Assembly: GCF_004379255.2 (NCBI RefSeq)
Contig: NC_056038.1
Location: 12,810,729 to 12,874,728, forward strand
DNA from: Salvia splendens
Lineage: Eukaryota; Streptophyta; Magnoliopsida; Lamiales; Lamiaceae
DNA: 64,000 nt
Direction of reading: 5' to 3'
The notes under the pieces were generated by a model that saw nothing but the letters and a program-made list of their open reading frames with translations, did not search any database and was not told where the DNA came from. Every line of letters begins with the position of its first letter. The stretch's first letter is position 1. This document shows positions 1-10,912 of this stretch, piece after piece. Position numbers and translations under genes: made by a program.

Positions 1-510
1 TTCACTCATTAATTAATTTTCCTGCCTTTCACTCAGCATATGCTCATAGAATTACCGACCATAGTTGCACAATAATCTTTCGTTACCGATTATTTCCATT
101 GTTTGTTTAGCAAACGAATGATCGGTGAATCCCGCCTTTTTATTTAAACTACTACAAAAATATAAAAATAATTGAATTAAACAGAAATGTTTATACTACT
201 CTGTTAGTTATGTTAAATAAGAATTCCATGGTTTTTATACTACTATGTTAGTTATGTTAAATAAGAATTCCATGGTTTTTATAGAAGGTACAAAATCTAT
301 TAAAATATAAAATTAGTATACGATTTTTTTAGTCGCCAATTTAACAATTTGTTTGATGATAATTGCAATAGTTTTAAGTTGTATGAAAATCTTTTTGTTA
401 GTTTATTTCATTCGCTGTGAAGAGTTTGTAGATGGTTGTCGTAGTTGGTCTGTTTTATTTTATTCCTTGTTTTGAAAACGTTTTTAATAATATATGCGTA
501 TATTTTGTAC
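1..510. other. AT-rich intergenic DNA, no gene seen
   Basis: No coding potential or RNA gene is recognisable. The only structure is a short direct duplication of about 44 bp at 190-277, with the motif GTTAGTTATGTTAAATAAG in both copies. The satellite-like array begins at its right edge. Confidence 0.6.
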
Positions 511-2096
511 AATTCATCCTCTAGTTAAATTGAACACGCCACCACCAACACAATAACGTCAAACGAATATATTGACAAGTGTATGTAAAAGTAACTTCAC
601 ATTAACTATGGCTGATAGTAAAACTTATGTGAGGTGCCCCTAGTCAGTTAGTCAAATCAATGTAAATTCATCCCCTAGTTAAATTGAACACGCCACCACC
701 CACACTATAACGTCAAACGAATATATTGACAAGTGTCTGTGAAAGTAGCTTCACATTAACTATGGCTGATAGTAAAACTTATGTGGGGTGCCCCTAGTCA
801 GTTAGACAAATCAATGTAAATCCATCCTCTAGTTAAATTGAACACGCCACCACCACCACCACCACTATAACGTCAAACGAATATATTGACAAGTGTCCGT
901 GAAAGTAACTTCACATTAACTATGGCTTATAGTAAAACTTATGTGGGGTGCCCCTAGTCAGTTAGACAAATCAATGTAAATTTATCCTCAAGTTAAATTG
1001 AACACGCCACCACCAACACTATAACGTCAAACGAATATATTGACAAGTGTCTGTGAAAGTAACTTCACATTAACTATAGCTGATAGTAAAACTTATGTGG
1101 GGTGCCCCTAGTTAGTTAGAGACAAATCAATGTAAATTCATCCTCTAGTTAAATTGAATACGCCACCACCAACACTATAACATCAAACGAATATATTGAC
1201 AAGTGTCCGTGAAAGTAACTTCACATTAACTATGGCTGATAGTAAAACTTATGTGGGGTGCCCCTAGTCAGTTAGACAAATCAATGTAAATTCATCCTCT
1301 AGTTAAATTGAACACGCCACCACCAACACTATAACATCAAACGAATATATTGACAAGTGTATGTGAAAGTAACTTCACATTAACTATATCTGATAGTAAA
1401 ACTTATGTGGGGTGCCCCTAGTCAGTTAGACAAATCAATGTAAATTCATCCTCTAGTTAAATTGAATACACCACCACCCACAATTTATCCTCTAGTTAAA
1501 TTGAACACGCCACCACCAACACTCTAACGTCAAACGAATATATTGACAAGTGTCTGTGAAATTAACTTCACATTAATTATGGCTGATAGTAAAACTTATG
1601 TGGGGTGCCCCTAGTCAGTTGGACAAATTAATGTAAATTTATCCTCTAGTTAAATTGAACACGCTACCACCAACACTATAACGTCAAACGAATATATTGA
1701 CAAGTGTATGTGAAAGTAACTTCACGTTAACTATGGCTGATAGTAAAACTTATGTGGGTGCCACTAGTCAGTTAGACAAATCAATGTAAATTCATCCTCT
1801 AGTTAAATTTAAGACACCACCACCAATACTATAACGTCAAACGAATATATTGACAAGTGTCTGTGAAAGTAACTTCACATTAACTATGGCTAATAGTAAA
1901 ACTTATGTGGGATGCCCCTAGTCAGTTAGACAAATCAATGTAAATTCATCCTCTAGTTAAATTGAACACGCCACCACCAACACTATAACGTCAAACGAAT
2001 ATATTGACAAGTGTTTGTGAAAATAACTTCACATTAACTATGGCTGATAGTAAAATTGATGTGGGTTGCCCCTAATCAGTTAGACAAATCAATGTA
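511..2096. repeat. Tandem array of ~154-bp units, about 10 copies
   Basis: The unit contains CTAGTTAAATTGAACACGCC, then GTCAAACGAATATATTGACA, then GGGGTGCCCCTAGTCAGTTA. Units start near 511, 665, 819, 979, 1135, 1289, 1443, 1482, 1636, 1789 and 1943. The start at 1443 is a truncated copy of about 39 bp, giving roughly ten full units. The period is 153-160 bp, and most variation lies in a CCACCACC run. Copies look about 90-95 percent alike. There is no open frame through the array. The length is close to nucleosomal and typical of plant satellites, but no centromeric or subtelomeric role can be shown. Confidence 0.93.
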
Positions 2097-3187
2097 ATAA
2101 TCCTTAAATAGTTTTTATAAATTACACACTTGGATTTGTTAATCCACCGACTTCATGCTCAAATTGACCCAATCCAGATCAACCTAATAAAGAGCCATTA
2201 TAAAATCCCAATCAGACCAATGAAAACTGCAATTTACTATATCAACGAAATTCTATTATTCAAAAACACCGCTCTCTCCCCGCCAAATAAAAAACATGAC
2301 CGCTTATAAGATTTTTAAAAGTTACTAAAATATTGTAGTTGTAGTATTGATTATGGAGTATTATTGTGTACTTGCAACATCCTAAATATTTTTTGACAAA
2401 ATATGTGCTATGTTTAGGCAATGCCCTCAAATAACACTCATGCATGTGAAAATTATGCCGATAATAATTATTTTCAGTATCGGCTGATTTGATTTTCTGC
2501 TTCAGTTATTATTTAAAGTGGGACGAATGGAGTACTAGTTTTATAATGAAATGTGAGCGGAATTGGTTGGTAGAATGTGGGGTATATTTACTATTTATGA
2601 GAAAAGTGAATGAGACTCTTATTGTGAGACGGACCGAAATGGTAAAATGTGACTCTTATCGTGGGCGGAGATAATAGTAGTAAAATAAAAGAAAAAGATA
2701 ATTAAACTTATTTATTGAGGACGGATAAACAATTTTTATAGAGTGAATGAAAAAAGAAATTGAGCTTATCTTTGTGTAATGCAAGGAGTGTATGACTTTA
2801 GCCAAAGCGCAAAATTTACGAAACCTAAATGAAAAAGTTGAAGAAAAAAAAGTCAAAGTGATTAGAAATGATCAGTAGTTGAATGTTGAATGATTAAATT
2901 TTGAGCATAAGCGATTCCATATAGAATATGCTTTAACTACGTTAAACACGTCACCACCAGCGCATTTACTGCCATAGTAGGTGATACATTTTTACACATT
3001 TATTTTTCAGGTTAATTATCGGAAATAACAGAATTTTTAGTGAGACTTTTAAAAAATTATGGTCATATCATCAATCATTAATTTTTTTTTTTCTAGTTAC
3101 AACACCCATAATATATTGTCAACAAAATTGAATGATGATTACCATAAAACAATGTTATTTGTCGTCGAAAACATCAGTATATTTTAA
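2097..3187. other. Intergenic DNA with degenerate MITE traces
   Basis: No gene is recognisable. A weak MITE-like relic lies near 2518-2690: its left part has GGGACGAATGGAGTACTAG and its right part has TGTGACTCTTATCGTGGGCG. The rest is AT-rich and unassigned. Confidence 0.4.
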
Positions 3188-3421
3188 TACTACCTCTGTT
3201 TTATAAAAGTAAGACTTTAGAAATAACATGAATTTTAATATAAAATTAGTAAAGTAAAAAATCTTAAAATAAAAATGAATAAAATAAGACAGGTGATAAT
3301 AAAGTATAGTGAAACTAGTATTAGTGGATTGTGGGGACTATTTTCTAAAATGAAGAGTTTTTATTTTTAGGAAACGAAATAAAATATAAAAAATTTCTAT
3401 TTCTATGAAACAGATGTAGTA
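3188..3421. mobile_element. Stowaway-like MITE
   Basis: The left end TACTACCTCTGTTTTATAAA is mirrored by a right end that reads, on the minus strand, TACTACATCTGTTTCATAGA. This gives terminal inverted repeats over about 230 bp with TA at the borders. No coding sequence is present. This fits the Tc1/mariner-derived Stowaway class. Confidence 0.7.
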
Positions 3422-4222
3422 GTAAAAATAAAAATGAACATAATTTTTTGTCACAATGTCACTAATAATATAATTTTTTTTGTTTTTTTTTTGTTTATAA
3501 ATAAATAAATTTTATATTTTGACTAATATACCTAATGCTATTTTAGATAGATACGAATCAAATTATGAAAATTCATTAAATATTACTATTATCTAAAAAT
3601 ATATTTTCACGGTCTAAAGGTAGATGTTCTACTATTAGCTTTTTTTAGTTTGGTACTTCCTCTATTCCTAAAAATTTTTAATAATTATTTTCATTTTGTG
3701 TCCATTCCAAAGTTTTGTCTATCTTTCATTTTTACTATTTTTGGTAGCGGATCTCACATTCCACTAACTCATTCTCAGTCACATTTTATTATAAAACTAA
3801 TACTCCATTCGTCTAAAAAATAAGGATATTTGGGACGACACGAGAAGTAATATATAATTGATAAAGTAAGAGATATGATGAAAAAGATAGATAAAATAAT
3901 GTTAATAGATAATGGAACCACATTATTATTAGTGTTTAATAGTGTACAGGGTTACTGTAGCAAATAACAAGCAAGAGTATCGTATCCACAAAGATAATAT
4001 GTATCAATGTACTAACTTGATAAATCAAAAGGGTTTTGGATTTCTAACTTTGCAAAAAGTAAAAGCATAAACAATAATTAAAATAACCAAAAGCAAACAA
4101 GACAATTTGAAACAAATAAAAGCAAATAAACGATGAAAACCAAGAATATGAGAAATAGAATCCTACGGGGTCTATAACAATTATCTTATATTCAATCAAA
4201 CTCCAAATTATGCTGATAAGGT
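3422..4222. other. Intergenic repeat debris
   Basis: No gene is seen. There are two partial MITE ends, near 3655 and near 3800 (CTCCATTCGTCTAAAAAATA). From about 3935 the sequence looks like non-coding retroelement DNA, with GCAAGAGTATCGTATCCACA and A-rich text up to the LTR-like repeat. That last assignment is an inference. Confidence 0.4.
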
Positions 4223-7210
4223 GATAAGGTTCGTTTCATGCATCTATTTTAGATATAAATTCTGTGTTTTCTACGGTGCTAACGCACATTTATAAGTCCA
4301 GGGGCGCGAAAAATCTGCCAGATCTAGGAAGGAAGAGCAATTACCAGGGCAGATGAAATAGAAGAAAAAAAGTGAAGAAAAAGAGCGAAATCCTCAAGGG
4401 CACAATTGTCAAATCAAGAAGTTTGTTGCCCTAGGGATTTGAGCCACGCCTATAAATACAAGGAAGCTCGCAAAAAGAAAAGGGCTCTTAGTTAGAATAT
4501 TTCCTTAGGTATTCCGGCTCGCTCTCTGAATTCACACACTTAGCTCACGCACTTGGTTCCATGGGAGATCTGGGGTAGTATAATGGGGTGTTTTGTTCAG
4601 TTTGAAAGGTGTAACACCGCTCCGATAAGGAGCGAAGAAACAAAGTTACTTTTCGCACGTACTCTCTTTCGCCGATTTCCTTGTCGGAAATTCAACGACT
4701 GTTTTGTGACTTGATTTGCAGTTTATGGTTAATCTAGTTTCATTTTCAGTTTTGTTTTGGATCTGATGCTTATTGTTCTGTTTACTGAGTTGGATGCTTT
4801 TCGCGATTGAATTGTTGATCGGAGTTGATCTATTGAATTGAGGTTGAATTGGAGTTGAAATGGTGTTGAAGGTTGTGGATCTGGTTTAGTTGGTGATGAA
4901 TCTGATAGACTCTAGCTTAGATTTCCTTTCGTTGTTTACCATCTGAGTACGTGAGTTTGGATCTGCATTGAAATCTCTGTTATCGCTAATTTACTTGGTC
5001 CAACAGATTAGATCTGATGGTTTTTTAGTTTAATCTTAGCGTTCGTTGTTTGATTTGAAGTATGCTCTCTTTTTTTTATGTTCTGTTTTGTTCATTTCAT
5101 GTCCGCTTGCTGAAGAAGATTAAGTCGATCGGTAGTTAGTTATAGTCAAGTTTGCTTTAGTTTGTTAATTGCAGCCTTCTGTCAGTAGCCAGTTAGGGTA
5201 ATCTGTTTTGTCGTTTACTTTTACATGCTTTGTGTCTAGCTATTTTAGGAAACTCTTTTGCTTGACCTAGAAAGTTTGGTGAATATTCTCAAGTTGAATT
5301 TGGTTCGAATCATGCATGCATTTATATTTTACGTGCTTTCAATTCTCCAGATTTGGTAGTTAGAATAGAGAAGATTTAATTTCCCAGGCCTAGTAGTTAA
5401 AACTCAACCCTCATGTTGCGTGGCAGCAGCCGAACCATCCAAAAGTTCTCTCAATGCATTCTAACCCTTCCATCCTCGTGGATTCGATCCCGACTTCCCT
5501 ATACTAGCCAATAGTGTAGGGGTTGAGGTTTTGAAGCGGGGGTTGCTGTGACAACGACTGCATTCTGAAAGTTCATGATCTCCTAGACCCTGTGCTCTAG
5601 CGAATCCTCTGGATCTAAGAATTCACCATTAAAAGAATCACACAGTCTCGTCCGTACGCTTCATAAGGCTCATTTCATGCATTTGTTTTGGGGTAAAATT
5701 CTGTGTTTTCGGGAAACTAATGTGTAATTTTGAGTCAGGTGTGTAGAAAATCTACCACGTCCAGAAGATTATATGGAATCACCAGGCAGACGCAAGATCA
5801 AGGAGGATTGGAGTGAATTATAACATGCTGTCAAACTGACCTAGGAGAATTAAGAAGGAAGCAGCAAGAGCGAAAAGGAGACAAAAGAGCATATGTTAAG
5901 GATCTTTTTGCAAGGGCACAACCGACATTTCAAAGATGGATTTCCCTAGGGATTAGAGCCTCAAGACTCCCTATATAAAGGGATGGAAATTGAAGAAGAG
6001 GTCGCTTCTCTTTTAGCTCAAGTCTCCGAACTCACATTTACTCTCCATATCCTTAGTTTAGTCTTTGCACACTTAGAAGGGAGTTGTTCTCTGGCTGTTG
6101 GTGGTGGTGTTTCTAGTTCGTTTTACTGTGTCCACCGTCCTACGTGGGCGAAGAAACAATCTTAAATATCTGCCTAGTTTTACTTTCTTCTTTGAAACAC
6201 TTATTGACATTTGGGATATCTTAGTAATTAATTCTGTGGTTTGCTGTTGAGAATCTGGAATTTGTCTTGGATTTCGTTGGAAGTTGTTTTGAACTCATGA
6301 GTTTTGGGATGCTTACGTTTGTGCGTGTTAGGGTCTCGTTTATGGAGCTCGTTACTCTTCGTTGGATGCTTTTCTCATTTGGTAGTTTTAGGAGGTAGAG
6401 ATCTAAATTGTTTACGTTCTATTTCATAGATCTGAGTTTGATTGTATTTGGTTTTGGTAGATCCATGTTAGATTAAGTAGATCTGGAGTCCTCTGTTTCG
6501 AGTTTGCATGATTATGGCACATTACTGTTCATTTCTCAAATCCGCTTGGTCAAGTAGATTAGATCTAGGAGTTATGGTTTGATTTTCGCATTTATGCTTG
6601 CTTTCTAGGTATGCTCGCATTTTCGCATTTCTCAAATTCTGTATATGTTATGTTTCTCGTAGATCACATGAAGAAGATAAAGTACTTAATTGTTAGGATC
6701 CAGATTTGCAGCTTTTTGCACCACCTTTTGCTTTTCGGCAGCCTTTACAGAAATAGTTAGTTAAGGGATTTGGTCCCCACCTTGCTTTAACCTTTTGTTT
6801 AGCTGTTTTGGGAAAGTATCAACATGATTGTTTTTACACGAATTCCAAACTGTTAGTGTAGATTCAAGTCCTAATCCTTTTCTGCATTGTAGTGTAGTTT
6901 CTGGTTTTGTCGAGTCCAGTTGATCAGTTAGATAAATTTCTTTTCGTGTCGCTCAGTCAAGTAAGATAAAAACTTAACCCACTCTATATGTGTGGCAGGC
7001 TGGCAGCAACCATCCCAAAATGTCCACAACACATGTTGAAACACCTTCATCTTTGTGGGATTCGACCCTTACTTCCCTTTACTAGTTAATAGTATTGTGG
7101 GTTAAGGCTTTGAAGGTTCCTCGTTCTAGAATTGTGCGACCAACGACACGTAGATAGATTTTTAGGAGTCGCCTTGATCAGCTAGAGTTCTGTCGTTTGA
7201 TCCTTCTGTG
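4223..7210 (+). repeat. Two diverged LTR-like repeats (~1.45 kb each) in tandem
   Basis: Copy 1 covers about 4223-5660 and copy 2 about 5661-7210. Both start with TTTCATGCAT and ATTCTGTGTTTTC. Both then share CCTAGGGATT followed by a TATA-type box (TATAAATA near 4451, TATATAAA near 5973). Both end near a GGATTCGA..CC..ACTTCCCT block (5480 and 7058). They are clearly related but far from identical. The promoter-like box in the first third suggests LTRs. They could be an LTR pair that lost its interior, two solo LTRs, or a tandem LTR. No gag or pol is present between them. Confidence 0.55.
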
Positions 7211-8498
7211 AGTCATTGCATGTCAGTTAAAAACGTGTCTGCTCGATCAATTGATCGATGCCCTCTTGATCAGTCTGCGTTAATTTTTCTTTTTAAATAT
7301 GCACAAAATTTCGACTATGAGGAGCAACTTTCACATGCCAACAAAGGGTCTCAAGAATTATTATGCTATCACGGATTTAAAATCATATATTCTCTCAAAG
7401 CATACAATTCGTAGATTGCAACCTAGAAGTCTCATACTGGAACTAAGTTAACAACTCCTAAAAGCTTACAAGATACATTACTTCATTCAAAGGCTCAAGT
7501 CTCTCAATTTTATTGACATAAACGTCAATTTCACATCTTTCAAATCAAATTACTCATCTTCCGATTATAGTAGTAAAATCCACATGCATTCATAAGGTGA
7601 TCAGTCAAATAAATGCATAAGCACAAGAGAAATTGAATAGCTACATGAGCCAAGGCATATTCCAGGAAATCAGTTAAACATAGAAATCAATGTATCTTCC
7701 CCCCGTAGAATTCTACGAGGATTTAGCTACACATGTTCATCACAAAAGTCAAATAACAATAGGGAAGAAACATATAAAAACTAAATTAACTACACCCTTA
7801 AGTTGGGGAATCTTGATCGGAATCTTTGCTTTCAAACGTTTGAATAAATTAGGGAAATTCAATTTTGAATCCTTGCTCTCAAAGTTGTTTTTCTCTCTCT
7901 TGGGATGTGAGAATAATGAATGATGGTGGGGAATTTGCCCAAAAGATCATATATCTTGTGCCCTAAGTTTCCAAACATGATTAGGGATAAAAGAAATCCT
8001 AAAAATAAGGTTAAAACCGTATTTCCGCTTTTATGGAGTGGGCCGTTCAGCGCTGGAAGTGAGACCGAGAGGGCCACTGTAACTCCTTGGACTAGGGCTG
8101 CGCTGGATTGGGGCTGTTTCGGCTCGTTCCTGGAGCGGGTCGCTCGGGCTTGATCTCCTGGCCAATGGGACGGAGCATCAATGTCCGACTCCATTTCATG
8201 CTTAACACCATTTTTAACCTATTTTCAACATTTACTCAACAAACTCATTATATAACCAATTGATGCACAATTAACACAAATATAGACTTCAAGTTACTAA
8301 ACTTGACAATAAACTAGTCAATTTAATGCTATGAAGTAACAAAAAATAATGAGTTTACCACCCAAGGGTATAAGTTGTAAATAAATTTATGTATATGAGT
8401 AATGAGTTTGAAAGAACTTTCAATAAATGGAAATGAGATATTTTTATGGGACAAACGAAAAAGAAAAGTGTCATTATTTTTATGGCACGAAGGGAGTA
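7211..8498. other. Non-coding repeat debris
   Basis: No supported gene. The stretch 7550-8200 looks like the interior of a large non-coding retroelement derivative, including a GC-richer block at 8035-8190, but no protein domain can be read. The right end of a MITE (CACGAAGGGAGTA) lies at about 8486-8498. Confidence 0.35.
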
Positions 8499-8724
8499 TA
8501 CTCCCTCCGTTCCATGTTAATAGAGTCATTTTTCTATTTTGGGAAGTTCCAAGTTAATTGAGTCATTTCTATTTTTAGCAAAAAGTAATTCTTCTTTTTA
8601 CTTTATTCTCTCTCCATCTCTCTTACTTTACTCTCTCTTACTTTTTTCACCATCCATTTAACACACTATTCTTAAACTCCGTGCCGAAAAGAAATGCCTC
8701 TATTAACAAGGAACGGAGGGAGTA
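8499..8724. mobile_element. Stowaway-like MITE, nearly perfect TIRs
   Basis: TACTCCCTCCGTTCC at the left is matched by GGAACGGAGGGAGTA at the right, and TA dinucleotides flank the CTCCCTCC core. The interior is about 220 bp and non-coding, with a pyrimidine-rich half (8585-8650). Confidence 0.85.
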
Positions 8725-8772
8725 TAAAATTAGGAAACACGTTAGACTAACTTTTTTCAACCTATTTTCTAT

Positions 8773-8985
8773 TACTCCCTCTGTCTCACTCAAAATGTCC
8801 ACATTCTTGAGTGGCTCGGGATTTTAGCTGAAGTTGTTAGATAAAGTAAGTTGAGAAAAAAAGGTGGTTGAATATTTTAATGAGGAGAGAAGAGATATGA
8901 ATTAATTTCCAGATATAGGAAGTGGACATCTTGAGTGGGACAAATTTAAAAAGAAGGTGGACATCTTGAGCTGGACGTAGGGAGT
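8773..8985. mobile_element. Stowaway-like MITE, second subfamily
   Basis: It starts TACTCCCTCTGTCTCACTCA and ends in CTGGACGTAGGGAGT. Internal GTGGACATCTTGAG repeats mark a subfamily that also occurs at 28816-29030. A degenerate copy in the opposite sense follows at about 9027-9200. Confidence 0.75.
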
Positions 8986-9895
8986 TTTATTTAAAATCGA
9001 ATATCCATATTTCCTTTTAAGTTTTTCCTACTTAAGATGTTCACTTTCAATATTTGGAAACAAATTCATCTTTCCTCACTGCTCATTAAAACACTCAACT
9101 ATCTTTCCTCTCTCTACCATATTACACTAAATAATTTTTCCTAAAACTTCGTGCCACTTAAAAGACTATGGACATCTTGAGTGCGGCGGATGTAGTAGTT
9201 TGTAGGAAAAAAAATGAAAACTTGAATGATAAAACCCAATGGATGAATCTCGTACTCAGGATCTTCTCATGAATCTATGCCCCAAACTCCAAGTATGATG
9301 GAAAATATGATGAACAATGAAACGGAACTCTCAAATATTTGTAGAATGCAGCAAAAGGTTCCTTGATAACGATTGAGAGGGTATTTATAACTTCCAATTA
9401 GGGTTTTCGTTTTGTCTATTTCCTTTTACTTATATTCTTTAAGTTTTATTTTTCCATAAATTTAGGATTTCGCTTTGTCTAGATAAACGCTTTATTTTTA
9501 GAGTTTTTCAATTAATTAAGTTCTTTATTACTACCCTATACATTTCTGAATTAAAAGGTGACAATTAATTAAGTTCTTTATTACTACCCTATATAAAAAT
9601 ATTGAAATCGAATAAATTGTGAGAAACTAAAGTCCCGAAATATATATAAACTTTCTTGTCAAAGTGAAAATCGTTAAGTCAAATGACAAAATAGATTAAC
9701 ATATAAAAGTCAAAGTTCAGAGGTGGCTTATCTCATTATATATAAAGAAAGACTCAATTCGCAATATTACAACTTTAATCCTTTTCATTAATTTTCTACA
9801 TAAAACCTGCCTCACATAATTACTTTCCACATTCCACTTCTCTATATATCTACAAGAAAATTACAAGTGATCAATCAATATCAAACATAGCTACT
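8986..9895. other. Upstream region of the first WAKL gene
   Basis: It contains a degenerate MITE (9027-9200) and a 53-bp direct duplication (9509-9614, unit beginning CAATTAATTAAG). Nearer the gene are W-box-like GTCAA/TTGAC cores around 9658-9715 and a TATA-like stretch at 9841-9848. Similar GTCAAAG elements precede the second WAKL gene, which would fit stress-responsive control by WRKY factors. That last point is an inference. Confidence 0.45.
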
Positions 9896-10711
9896 ATGCC
9901 CCTTCCACACATTTGTACAATCTTATATTTCATCTTCATGCTTCGTTTACCAGCAATATATGGTGGTCCAGTTGCCAAACCAGGATGCCCAAATATGTGC
10001 GGGAATTTGGCCATTTCATATCCATATGGGGTCGGGTCGAATTGCTCGCTCGACCCGTCCTTTACCATTAGCTGCAACACTGCCACAGAGCCTCCGAAGG
10101 CGTACCTTTCAATCATTGATAAACAATTGATTGAAATAAACGAAACGTATATTCGGGTCAAGTATCCGAACCTGGTTTCGGTTTGCTATGAGTCTGAAGG
10201 TGATTCATATAATGATAGTATGAGTGTGAACTTGACAGGGACTTTGTGTTCGCTGTCCATGTACACAAACAGGCTCACTGCCATTGGCTGCGACGACGCT
10301 GTGCTGCAGTCCAACGGAACTTACAACAACGGCGGTTGCTCTGCCTTTTGTGAGGAACACATCAACACTCAAACAGGGTATTGCCCATTTGATCCTACTT
10401 CCATCGGTACTGGTTGTTGCCAGGCCCAAATCGTCGGAGGTAATTCTCAATTTGTAATAAATTTTCTTCTGTTCTATTATAGTTGAGTCGTTATGTAAGA
10501 AGGAAGAATGTAAAAAATAAAACCCAAGTAGTTAAATAAATCTAATGATCTTCAACAAAGACTAAAAGTTAAACAAAATAAATATAGCCATAAGAGAGCT
10601 ACAAAAGAGTGTAACAATGAAGAGTGTAAAACAACAAGAAACAACTGCATTAAAGCCTCTTCTGCTAGAGCATTTATAACATCAAAGATCAAACATATAG
10701 GATTTCAACAT

Positions 10712-10912
10712 ACTACTCCCTACGTATTATTCCAAGCGATACACTTTCATTTTTTACTCTAATAACATATTCTTTTAATAGAAATACTTATTCTATCTCC
10801 TTTTAAGTTACTATTTCTACTTATTCTATCTCCAATTAACTTTTAAAAAAATATTGCATAAAATATCGTGTCAAATAAGAACTTCCCTATTTAGAGTGGG
10901 ATAGAGGGAATA
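10712..10912. mobile_element. Degenerate MITE in intron 1 of the WAKL pseudogene
   Basis: The left end TACTCCCTACGTATTATTCC and the right end GGGATAGAGGGAATA form imperfect inverted termini. Another MITE right end (GGAACGGATGGAGTA) lies at about 11199-11213 without a clear partner. Confidence 0.5.

Noticed and set aside
5983..6165. 60-codon frame after a TATA-like box
   Set aside because: It lies in the leader part of an LTR-like repeat, and the sister copy at 4450-4640 does not preserve it.
7859..8194. Overlapping open frames on both strands in a GC-richer block
   Set aside because: No start context, domain or splice pattern; it looks like non-coding retroelement interior.
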